34,805 bases of DNA from Maribacter sp. (lineage in GTDB: Bacteria; Bacteroidota; Bacteroidia; Flavobacteriales; Flavobacteriaceae): assembly GCA_018679695.1 (NCBI GenBank), contig JAHHKH010000390.1, positions 1-34,805 on the forward strand, written 5' to 3'. Below, in pieces: positions 17,426 to 24,973 of the stretch. The notes beneath the pieces were generated by a model. It did no database searches. It saw only the letters and a list, made by a program, of their open reading frames with translations, and had not been told where the DNA came from. Within the stretch, counting starts at the first letter, position 1; each line of letters begins with the position of its first letter. The position numbers and the translations under genes were made by a program.

Positions 17426-17516
17426 GCGTGAAAGCTCCTCTTTTTTTACTTCGGCTGCGCTTAGCATTGGATTATGCGTTGATTTTGGTTTAACTTAACA
17501 CTAGATAAAAATTAAA

Positions 17517-19763
17517 ATGGTATCAGTAAAAACCAATATCGGAAGACGCGCTTTCATCAAAAATACCAGTCTGGCCAGTGGTGGCCTAATGCTGGGGTTT
17601 AGTTGGCTGAACTCCTGTAAGTCCAATGAGGCCGAAAAAATGGAGGTCAGGGAAATGCCCAAAGAATGGTTCGAAATAAACGGCTACCTAAAAATTGGAG
17701 ACAACGGTCTGGTGACTATCATTTCTCCCAATCCCGAGGGCGGACAAAACGTAAAGACCTCGATGCCCATGATCGTTGCCGAAGAGTTGGGTGTTGATTG
17801 GAATAATGTAATCGTTGAACAAGCTCCCCTGAACACCGCACTGTACAACCGACAGTTTATCGGGGGCAGTCAGGCGATTCGTACCAGTTGGGAAGGACTC
17901 CGAATGGCAGGGGCATCGGCACGATACATGCTTGTCGCCGCTGCCGCTCAAGTTTGGGAAGTACCCGCTGCCGAGATAACCACTTCGGCCGGAATGTTGC
18001 ATCACGAAGCCAGTAACAAATCCGTTTCCTATGGTAATCTGGCCTCGGCTGCCGCACAGGTTTCCGTTCCCGAGGAAGTTGAATTAAAGGAAATCGGCGA
18101 TTTCGATATTATCGGGACTTCTAAGAAAAATGTGGATGGAACCGATATCGTTACCGGTAAACCATTATTTGGAATAGATACCTACAAGGATGGGATGCTC
18201 ACGGCGATGATCGTGCATCCTCCGGCTTTTGGTTTGAAACTAAAGTCCGTTGATGGCGAGGCGGTCAAATCGATGCCCGGCATTCAAGATGTTTTTCCCA
18301 TCAAGGTCTTGGAGGATGATTTTACAAGGCAACATTTTGACACTTGCGCTTTTCTCGAAGTAGTTGCCATCGTAGGGGGTTCCACTTGGGAAGTCATGCA
18401 GGCTAAAAAAGCGCTTTCCGTTCAGTGGGAACCTTTCGAGACCTATACCGAAGAAAGACAGCCCTACCGGGGGCCGCAACAGACCTTGACCATCCCCGCC
18501 GGACTTGAAAGTACCGATGTCCATCGGAAAAAAATGGCGGAAATGGTCTCCAAAAAAGCGGAAGTCGTTCGCAAGGATGGCAATCCCGAAGCGGCCTTTA
18601 AAAATGCTGTCAAGGTTATCGAACAAACCTACACAGCACCTTTTTTGGCACATAACTGTATGGAGCCGATGAACTTTTTCGCAGATGTGAAAGAAGACAG
18701 TGCACAACTTTCAGGCCCGTTACAAAAGGCGGAACTTACCGAACAGACCCTTGCCGCTCGATTGGGAATGCCCGTTGAGCGGATAGACATTCAAATGACG
18801 CGGCTGGGCGGAGGATACGGGCGACGTTCCTATGCCAACTGGGCATTGGAAGCCGCACTTATTTCCCAAAAAATGCAAGCCCCCATAAAACTGGTCTATT
18901 CCCGTGAAGATGATATGACCGGGGGAATCTATCGCCCTGCCTATCAAGTAACTTATAAAGCCGCTTTGGATGTGGAGAACAACTTGACAGCTATTCATGT
19001 AAATGCGGGGGGCATTCCTGAAAGTCCCTTATATGCCGATAGGTTTCCGGCCGGGGCCGTGGATAACTACCTAGCGCAGCGTTGGGAAATCAATACCAAT
19101 ATTACCATTGGATCGTTTAGGGCACCGCGCTCGAATTTTATGGCGAGTGCCGAACAATCTTTCTTGGACGAAGTCGCCGAAGCCGCCGGAAAAGACCCGA
19201 TCGACTTCCGCTTGGAACTTTTGGATCATGCGAGTAAGAATCCCGTGGTCTCGAACCCGATCGATTACGATGCCCAACGCTATGCGGGTGTCTTAAAATT
19301 AGTGAAAGAAAAATCGAAATGGGGTGAAACAACCAATGGAATTTCTAGGGGAGTGTCGGCCTATTTCTGCCATAATTCGTACGCCGCACAGGTGGTGGAC
19401 ATGCGGTGGGAAAACGACAAACCCATCATAGACAAGGTTACCTGTGCCATTGATTGCGGAATCGTGGTCAACCCCGATGCGGCATCGAACCTTTGCGAAG
19501 GTGGTATCGTGGACGGTATCGGGAATGCACTTTACGGAGAACAGACCTTTAAGGACGGCGTACCGCAGAAAAGCAACTTCGACACCTACCGTATGATCCG
19601 TATGGGCGAAGCCCCGAAGCAAATCGATGTCCATTTTGTTGAAAATAACATAGATCCGACAGGCTTGGGCGAACCTACCTTTCCGCCCGTTTTTGCGGCT
19701 GTCGCCAATGCCTTGTATAAAGCTACCGGAAAGCGGTACTACGATCAGCCGTATCTTACTTAA
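17517..19763 (+). CDS. Molybdopterin large subunit, IorB-like (copy 2)
   Basis: This 748-residue protein is a tandem paralogue of the preceding one, with the same Tat signal (Arg10-Arg11), the same lipobox-like LNSCKS, GGGYGRRSY, FRAPRSNF and catalytic Glu719 (GLGEPTFPP). The 5' ends are nearly identical at DNA level over the Tat region, while the substrate-facing parts differ (for example around residues 120-160 and 280-320). This suggests two enzymes of different specificity sharing one iron-sulfur subunit. The 91-base gap holds no clear promoter. The gene ends convergently with the LytTR regulator. Confidence 0.94.
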   Translation: MVSVKTNIGRRAFIKNTSLASGGLMLGFSWLNSCKSNEAEKMEVREMPKEWFEINGYLKIGDNGLVTIISPNPEGGQNVKTSMPMIVAEELGVDWNNVIVEQAPLNTALYNRQFIGGSQAIRTSWEGLRMAGASARYMLVAAAAQVWEVPAAEITTSAGMLHHEASNKSVSYGNLASAAAQVSVPEEVELKEIGDFDIIGTSKKNVDGTDIVTGKPLFGIDTYKDGMLTAMIVHPPAFGLKLKSVDGEAVKSMPGIQDVFPIKVLEDDFTRQHFDTCAFLEVVAIVGGSTWEVMQAKKALSVQWEPFETYTEERQPYRGPQQTLTIPAGLESTDVHRKKMAEMVSKKAEVVRKDGNPEAAFKNAVKVIEQTYTAPFLAHNCMEPMNFFADVKEDSAQLSGPLQKAELTEQTLAARLGMPVERIDIQMTRLGGGYGRRSYANWALEAALISQKMQAPIKLVYSREDDMTGGIYRPAYQVTYKAALDVENNLTAIHVNAGGIPESPLYADRFPAGAVDNYLAQRWEINTNITIGSFRAPRSNFMASAEQSFLDEVAEAAGKDPIDFRLELLDHASKNPVVSNPIDYDAQRYAGVLKLVKEKSKWGETTNGISRGVSAYFCHNSYAAQVVDMRWENDKPIIDKVTCAIDCGIVVNPDAASNLCEGGIVDGIGNALYGEQTFKDGVPQKSNFDTYRMIRMGEAPKQIDVHFVENNIDPTGLGEPTFPPVFAAVANALYKATGKRYYDQPYLT

Positions 19764-19835
19764 ACGGAAAGTAACTAGTTAACAAAATTGTTTTGCAAAG
19801 GAGTCATTGTCCAACGGATTTTTTATTCCGAATTA

Positions 19836-20543
19836 TCATCCCTTGCGAACGATTTTTTCTACATTTTCGCGATAGGTTTCCCCAATAGACAATTCCTTAT
19901 CGCCTAGAAAAATACTGTTCTTGCGAATGGCCGTGACTTCCTGTAGGGCCACTGCATAGGAGCGATGGATCCGGAGAAAACGGTTCTTGGGCAGTTCCGA
20001 TTCCAGTTCCTTAAAACTGGTACGTACCACAAGCGGGTGTTGGGCATCCTTCAAATAGAACTTGATATAATCGCCATAACCTTTCATCCAAATGATATCG
20101 TCGAACTTTATTTTTACCTGACTGTAATCGGCATTGACGAAGAAATGATCGGGAGCGTTTTCGATTGGCGAAGTGGTTTTTGCCGACTTCAGCTCGAACA
20201 GTTTTTTGGCCCGGTTACAGGCCCTGACAAAACGTTCCAGGGAAACGGGTTTTACAAGGTAGTCCACCACATCGAGATCGTAGCTTTCCACCGCGTACTG
20301 TTTGTAGGCGGTAATAAAAATCACAAGGGGCCTAACCTCTAGGCTGGCGATAAATTGAAGTCCCGTAAGGCCGGGCATCTGGATGTCGATAAAGACCAGA
20401 TCCACGGGATGTTCCTTCATGGTTTCCATCGCCTCGAAAGCATTCTCGCAGGCTCCCACCAGATTCAAAAAAGGTACCTTTCCGATATTGTCGGTCAGCA
20501 GCCCAAGGGCCAAGGGTTCATCGTCTATGGCAATACAGTTCAT
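19836..20543 (-). CDS. LytTR-family response regulator
   Basis: This 235-residue protein has a receiver domain (residues 1-120) with Asp7-Asp8 and phospho-acceptor Asp53 (VFIDIQMPG), then a LytTR DNA-binding domain (about 135-235; FLRIHRSYAVAL motif). ATG at 20543 is chosen because it overlaps the kinase stop as ATGA, implying coupled translation. LytTR proteins bind pairs of short direct repeats about 21 bp apart; such repeats are found at 14541-14570 and 22416-22466 in this window, the likely targets. Confidence 0.95.
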   Translation of the reverse strand: MNCIAIDDEPLALGLLTDNIGKVPFLNLVGACENAFEAMETMKEHPVDLVFIDIQMPGLTGLQFIASLEVRPLVIFITAYKQYAVESYDLDVVDYLVKPVSLERFVRACNRAKKLFELKSAKTTSPIENAPDHFFVNADYSQVKIKFDDIIWMKGYGDYIKFYLKDAQHPLVVRTSFKELESELPKNRFLRIHRSYAVALQEVTAIRKNSIFLGDKELSIGETYRENVEKIVRKG

Positions 20544-21583
20544 TGGTCTTCGAAGATTAGTTGTAAGGTAACGATATACCAATCGGATGTTTTGTCGATT
20601 TTGAGGTCGTATTTATTTCCATAGAGCAGTTCGAGCCTTCGCCTAACATTGGACATCCCGATACCGGAGACCTTGTCCTTGGCATCGTCAGTTTCGATAT
20701 ATTTGTTCTTTACCATAAAGAGAAGCGTATTCTTTTCCGCTTTTAGGGAAATATCGATGAGCGGATTCTCGATTATCCCCGTTCCATGCTTAAAAGCATT
20801 TTCCACAAAGGGGATCAAGAGCATAGGTTCGATGGTATGCCAGTCCTCTATCAATTCCACATCAAAATTTACGTTCAAGCGCTTTCCGAACCTGAGTTTT
20901 TGCAGATCGATGTAATTCCGCAGATAATCCACTTCGCTTTTTAAAAGTGTTTTCTCCTCGTCGGTTTCGTACAGCATATATTGCATCAGGGACGACAGTT
21001 TTAAAATGGTCGGCTCCAGTTCCTCGCTTTTCAGCCGTACCAAGGCTACGATATTATTGAGTACGTTGAACAAAAAATGCGGACTGATTTGGGAGCGTAG
21101 AAAGGAGAGTTCCGTTTTGAGGGTTTCGCTTTCCCGTTCCTTCGTTCTGCGGTCCAGTTCCAAACGATCGCTTACCGTTCTAAAGGCAACAGCTATCAAC
21201 ACGAAGAAAAGAAAAGGCAGAGCATTATGCCAAAGGGCCTTGTTGATAGAGTAGGAAGCCTGGAACACGAGCGCTTCAAATACCAAACGGTTGATTAAGA
21301 GTATGCCGGCCAATAGCCCAATGTTCACCGCCAGATATGCCAAAATGTTTCTGCGATATAATATACGGGGAATAAAAACTTGCGTATTCAAGTAAAACGT
21401 GGCCGCCCAAAAAAGGTTCATGACGATATTCAGAACGAGTATCTTACGGGCAAATTCCGTGGGGGGCTTGTCCCCTTCCCACTGCAAGGAAAAAATGTAG
21501 GGCAGCGAGAAAACGAATCCCCAAACCAGCAGATGGATGATTATTGCCTGATATTTTTTAAAGGATCTAAATTTAAGTTCCAT
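20540..21583 (-). CDS. LytS/YehU-type sensor histidine kinase
   Basis: This 347-residue membrane kinase has four likely membrane segments within residues 10-135 and a short coiled linker. A His_kinase domain follows with phospho-accepting His169 (SQISPHFLFN), N-box PFVENAFKHG and G-box GIGMSNVRRRLELLYG. It would phosphorylate the LytTR regulator encoded immediately downstream. No extracellular sensor domain is present, so the signal is probably felt in or near the membrane. Position and binding sites connect the pair to the molybdo-enzyme operon. Confidence 0.95.
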   Translation of the reverse strand: MELKFRSFKKYQAIIIHLLVWGFVFSLPYIFSLQWEGDKPPTEFARKILVLNIVMNLFWAATFYLNTQVFIPRILYRRNILAYLAVNIGLLAGILLINRLVFEALVFQASYSINKALWHNALPFLFFVLIAVAFRTVSDRLELDRRTKERESETLKTELSFLRSQISPHFLFNVLNNIVALVRLKSEELEPTILKLSSLMQYMLYETDEEKTLLKSEVDYLRNYIDLQKLRFGKRLNVNFDVELIEDWHTIEPMLLIPFVENAFKHGTGIIENPLIDISLKAEKNTLLFMVKNKYIETDDAKDKVSGIGMSNVRRRLELLYGNKYDLKIDKTSDWYIVTLQLIFEDQ

Positions 21584-21673
21584 AAATAGTAATTCTTCTT
21601 GATTACCAATATAATTAAAACCTAGGTAAGCTACCCAATGGTCGTTATTGAACGGTACATATTAAACAATGGA

Positions 21674-21707
21674 AAAACGGCCTTCATCATTGATCAAAGA
21701 CCGTTTT
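21674..21707 (-). terminator. Terminator of the secreted-protein gene
   Basis: An 11-bp stem (aaaacggtctt against aaggccgtttt on the minus strand, one G-U pair) with a 12-base loop is followed by T-rich sequence. It lies 30 bases past the gene at 21737 and separates it from the kinase operon. Confidence 0.7.
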
Positions 21708-21736
21708 CGACTAACAAACAATGTCAGTATTCTTTT

Positions 21737-22324
21737 TTACTTCACCGAGATGCTTTGGCGATACACGCTTTTACCATCCTGCACTACTACCAGGTAATTG
21801 TCCTCCAAAGCATTTTCGAAATTGAATACTTTACCTACGTTTATATTGCCCTTAAATACGTGACTCTTCAGTGATTCACCATTGCCGTTCAATACCCTTA
21901 TTCTTACGGTACCCTCGTCCTTGTTCAATAGGTTGAAGTAAACTCTGTCACCCGATACTCTTAAGACCGGAATTTGTGAACTTTCCTTTTTATGAAAAAT
22001 TTTGATTTCCCTGTTCTTTAGGGTTATCGAGTAGGTTACCTTTTTTGAAGGACTTTCCACGGTAAAATAGTAATTGCCGTTTTCCAGATTCTTTAGGTTG
22101 AACTTTTTGGCATAAGAGTTTTTCGTTATAGTCTCGTAATGAACAATGTTATCATTAGAATCTGTCATCCGTATCTCAGATGTTTCGGATACGGCGTCCA
22201 TTTCGAGAACAAGGCTCGTGCCCTCGTTACCGGTTTTCAAATCGATTTTGGGCTCGGTCGCCATTGCTGCGGTTGTGGCAAACAATATGATCAATACTGT
22301 GATGTTTTTTAAAAAATTTTTCAT
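21737..22324 (-). CDS. Small secreted protein of unknown function
   Basis: This 195-residue protein has a signal peptide ending near AMA (residue 22). The rest looks all-beta, possibly two short Ig-like units (LKNLENGNYYFTVES and VFNFENALEDNYLVVVQDG), the second resembling the fold of Bacteroidetes DUF3244-like or secretion-tail domains. It stands alone with its own promoter, three LytTR-type repeats and a terminator, so it is probably a direct output of the adjacent two-component system. No catalytic motif is seen. Confidence 0.8.
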   Translation of the reverse strand: MKNFLKNITVLIILFATTAAMATEPKIDLKTGNEGTSLVLEMDAVSETSEIRMTDSNDNIVHYETITKNSYAKKFNLKNLENGNYYFTVESPSKKVTYSITLKNREIKIFHKKESSQIPVLRVSGDRVYFNLLNKDEGTVRIRVLNGNGESLKSHVFKGNINVGKVFNFENALEDNYLVVVQDGKSVYRQSISVK

Positions 22325-22378
22325 GATATTTTATTTTAAGTCCGTTTTTAACGTACGGGTTATTAATGATTTACAGGA

Positions 22379-22386
22379 CAAACATA
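22379..22386 (-). promoter_or_regulatory. -7 element TATGTTTG of the secreted-protein gene
   Basis: This is a perfect TAnnTTTG on the minus strand, 54 bases before the ATG. The nearest LytTR-type repeat ends 29 bases upstream, a good distance for an activator. Confidence 0.6.
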
Positions 22387-22415
22387 CAGCACAGGATAAG
22401 GCGATATGACAAGTT

Positions 22416-22466
22416 GCGATGAACCGTAAAAAGTTAGCGGTGAACCCTAAAAACTTTGCTATGAAG
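22416..22466 (-). promoter_or_regulatory. Three LytTR-type direct repeats
   Basis: The units gcgatgaac (22416), gcggtgaac (22437) and gctatgaag (22458) recur with a period of exactly 21 bp. On the minus strand the first reads ACGGTTCAT, 8 of 9 positions of the LytTR consensus. The same sequence word occurs before the molybdo-enzyme operon. Confidence 0.7.
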
Positions 22467-22542
22467 GATTTTTGGGATTTATGGATTTGCCCTTAAATCA
22501 ACAGGAATGGGAAGTCGTATTCTTAAAGAAGAATGAAGGTAT

Positions 22543-23114
22543 TTATAAAACATAGAAACTTTTCGCCTTAATCGCAGGAGGCAACTCGGTCTCCACCAAC
22601 AATTGCGTGATGTTGATTTCAATGGTACGCACCATCGAAATTACCTGTATTTCAGTGGGCTCATTTTCGAAGGGGTCTTGTAAACGAAAGGCCGCTTTTT
22701 CCAAAAAGAAAAAAATCGTCGATACGATAATGAGTATCGGGACTTCTACAAAAATGGGCAACCGTAAAGGCACAGACAACCATAAGAAAATAACAAATAG
22801 GTAAATTGCGACATAAAGTCCGTTTCTATATGTGGTGGGAAAGACTGTATTTTTGAATCGTTTACAATGGTACCCCAAATTTTTCTGGCTTCCCTCCATC
22901 GGTCATAAGATTGGCTAATTTTAAACGAAAGCAAAATCGAAATTGTCGTACCCAATGTGGTGGCAATCGATATAGGAATATCAGGAAGATAATCTGAAAA
23001 AAATAGGGAAGTGAATCGATTAAAAGACCTATTGCCGTAACCATAATCAACGGCCACTTTATTTCATTCAAAACATAAAACATACCTTATGGGAATCCAC
23101 CGTTTAACTATCAT
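22543..23114 (-). pseudogene. Bestrophin-family anion channel, decayed
   Basis: Pieces of one bestrophin-like (UPF0187) protein lie in three frames. They are the start (MIVKRWIPI from 23114), then NEIKWPLIMVTAIGLLIDS, then DYLPDIPISIA through SYDRWREARKIWGTIVNDS, and finally RNGLYVAIYL to the end with DPFENEPTEIQ. At least two frameshifts are needed, and the middle of the protein (on the order of 100 residues, between the NDS segment and the last helices) is missing. Bestrophins are normally near 290 residues. The gene cannot give a channel. Decay supports relaxed selection in this part of the island. Confidence 0.85.
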
Positions 23115-23285
23115 TCGAAAAAGCTTTTTGCGTCCTGAACTTACTTAATTTTTTCGTACCACACTAGAACCAAGGGTTTTGGGTAATCTTGTTTATCTAG
23201 TTAATCAAACTGTCAAGAGCACCAATGGAATTCCCTAAACATGTTTTCCGATTTTCAGCCCATAATTAAACATCCCTTTTTAGTT

Positions 23286-23981
23286 TTAAGAGTTAACTAC
23301 GATAGCTTTTTCTAGGACATAGCCATCTTTAATATTTCCTGAAACGGCGTCGGCCATATTTTGCTTTAGGCTACTGCCGAAGACACCGTCCCTCGAATTC
23401 GGGATATAACCTGGTCCCTGATAATTTTGGGTAGCGTAAATGGTATCGCAAATATCCTCCGGAAACGCTAGCTGGGTGACCAATAGCGATTTCTCGCTGC
23501 CATTTAAAACTTCCATATGGATATGCGGCGCACGCCCCCGATAGTAGCCCGGAAAGATACTGATGAACGATACCCTGCCATTGGTATCGGTGGTCTGCCT
23601 GCCCCTAAGAAAATGTTCTTGGGTCAGGTCGTTGCGCTGCATTCCAAAACCACCGTACTCGGAATAATTCCCCTGGTTATCGCAATGCCAGATATCGACC
23701 AAGGCGTCCGGCAAGGGTTCACAATTGGAATTCTTGTTCAAAATGGTCAGGGTAACCAACAGGGCAATACCCTTACGGTCGCCGATGATATTTTCACGAA
23801 CATAGTCCGCAGGGGTCTTGTTCGGAAAAGGGCCTTTGGTTTCACGTGGCGACACAGTACAATCCTCAGAAACGGGCCCTTCCGCCATTTCACTTTTTTT
23901 ACCCGAATTGGCCAAGGCCGTCAATGCGACGACACCTCCCAAACCGACCATTCCTTTGGTCAAAAATTCCTTGCGTTTCAT
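23286..23981 (-). CDS. Intradiol ring-cleavage dioxygenase-like protein, exported
   Basis: This 231-residue protein has an N-terminal signal (hydrophobic residues 10-26). The core matches intradiol dioxygenases: DIWHCDNQGNYSEYGG with ligand Tyr106, and FPGYYRGRAPHIHMEV with Tyr146 (or 147) and His153/His155, a plausible Fe(III) set. Classical members open catechol-type rings to muconates; exported relatives in Bacteroidetes are poorly characterised. A ring-opening enzyme would fit upstream of the CMD-like and lactone-hydrolase-like proteins of operon A, although it is in a separate transcription unit. Confidence 0.88.
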   Translation of the reverse strand: MKRKEFLTKGMVGLGGVVALTALANSGKKSEMAEGPVSEDCTVSPRETKGPFPNKTPADYVRENIIGDRKGIALLVTLTILNKNSNCEPLPDALVDIWHCDNQGNYSEYGGFGMQRNDLTQEHFLRGRQTTDTNGRVSFISIFPGYYRGRAPHIHMEVLNGSEKSLLVTQLAFPEDICDTIYATQNYQGPGYIPNSRDGVFGSSLKQNMADAVSGNIKDGYVLEKAIVVNS

Positions 23982-24030
23982 TTTAGTGCAGAGTTAGAAC
24001 AAGTGCTTAATTAGGGCTTGCCCGGTTAGG

Positions 24031-24117
24031 CTATCCCATTTTTATCAAAAAAAGGAGAACGGCCAAATAGACAAGATAAAGAAATAGCATCTTGATATGT
24101 TTTCTATACCTTCTCAT
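24031..24117 (-). CDS. Possible 28-residue membrane peptide
   Basis: Between YceI and the dioxygenase, on the same strand, an ATG at 24117 opens a 28-residue frame: a basic start (MRRYRKHIK) and one hydrophobic helix (MLFLYLVYLAVLLFLI). It could be a small membrane protein or chance. No clear ribosome-binding site was found. Confidence 0.25.
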   Translation of the reverse strand: MRRYRKHIKMLFLYLVYLAVLLFLIKMG

Positions 24118-24153
24118 CTTAACCGTTTTCCTCACTAACAAACACCAACTATT

Positions 24154-24714
24154 TTATTGCTGTGCCATTTCCAGATTAATGGTCATTTCCACTTCGTCTC
24201 CCAAGGTTGGCGTATCGCTTCCTACCCCGTAGGCCAAGCGGTCTACCGTTCCCGTTAATTTCAAACCGGCCTTCAATTTTTGGCTTCGTTGGTCGGTTAT
24301 AATACCGTTCAGTTTTCCCTCTAAGGTAACGGGTTTGGTTACGCCATGTAGGGTCAGGTCGCCTGTAAGTTTAAAGGTCTTGTCGCCCGTTTTTTCAAAA
24401 GAGGTCGTCTTAAAAGCCAGGGAAGGATGTGCCTCGGCATCAAAAAAATCGCCGCTACGCAAATGTTCGTCCCTACGGTCATTGTCCGTGTCGATACTGG
24501 CCGTTTTAACATCAACGGTGAAATCAGGATTACTGAATTCCTCATCCGCCGTAGCTTGGATGTCAAATTCCCCAAAATGGCCTTCCACTTCGGAAATCAT
24601 CAAATGGGTAATGGCAAACCCTACCTTGGAATGCGCGTTGTCGGCTTTCCAAGTGGATTGTGCCGTCAACGTAGAACAAGCGATAAACGATAGCATAAAA
24701 ATTACTTTTTTCAT
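24154..24714 (-). CDS. YceI-family periplasmic protein
   Basis: This 186-residue protein has a signal peptide ending LTAQ (residue 19), then the YceI lipocalin-like barrel: AHSKVGFAITHL near the start, LRSGDFFDAEAHPSLAFKT, and LTGDLTLHGVTKPV. YceI proteins bind long isoprenoid-quinone-like lipids. ATG 24714 gives the signal peptide; an upstream start at 24762 adds 16 residues ahead of it and is less likely. It might carry a quinone for the periplasmic oxidoreductases nearby, which is inference. Confidence 0.93.
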   Translation of the reverse strand: MKKVIFMLSFIACSTLTAQSTWKADNAHSKVGFAITHLMISEVEGHFGEFDIQATADEEFSNPDFTVDVKTASIDTDNDRRDEHLRSGDFFDAEAHPSLAFKTTSFEKTGDKTFKLTGDLTLHGVTKPVTLEGKLNGIITDQRSQKLKAGLKLTGTVDRLAYGVGSDTPTLGDEVEMTINLEMAQQ

Positions 24715-24852
24715 AGTGTTAAAATTTAATTGTTTGTCAATGATATTAGTATTTGCTTTCAATTGTTTCTCAAAACCCTCTTACTCGAATTTGAAAAATT
24801 TGATCAACGGTCAAAAATCCTTTTTTTGTACAAAAAACGATTCAAATTTTCT

Positions 24853-24879
24853 GCGAACGACAAGAATAGTCCAGCGAAC
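24853..24879 (-). promoter_or_regulatory. Possible LytTR-type repeats before yceI
   Basis: The word gcgaac recurs at 24853 and 24874, again a 21-bp period. A GATTTTTG box, one mismatch from TAnnTTTG, lies 33 bases downstream on the minus strand (24812-24819). The match to the LytTR consensus is weaker than at the other two sites. Confidence 0.35.
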
Positions 24880-24973
24880 AACGGAAATTTCAAATAAACC
24901 AAATCCAGCTGAAAAATATCAGATATATTAGTGGTGTCAAGCTTTTTTATGAACCCGCTTGCAAAACACCACA

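Noticed and set aside
23517..24014. 165-residue plus-strand frame over the dioxygenase gene
   Set aside because: The dioxygenase on the minus strand has all its metal ligands; the opposite frame has no domain and no promoter.
24335..24931. 198-residue plus-strand frame over yceI
   Set aside because: It is mostly the reverse of the YceI gene, has no signal or motif, and runs into an intergenic promoter region.
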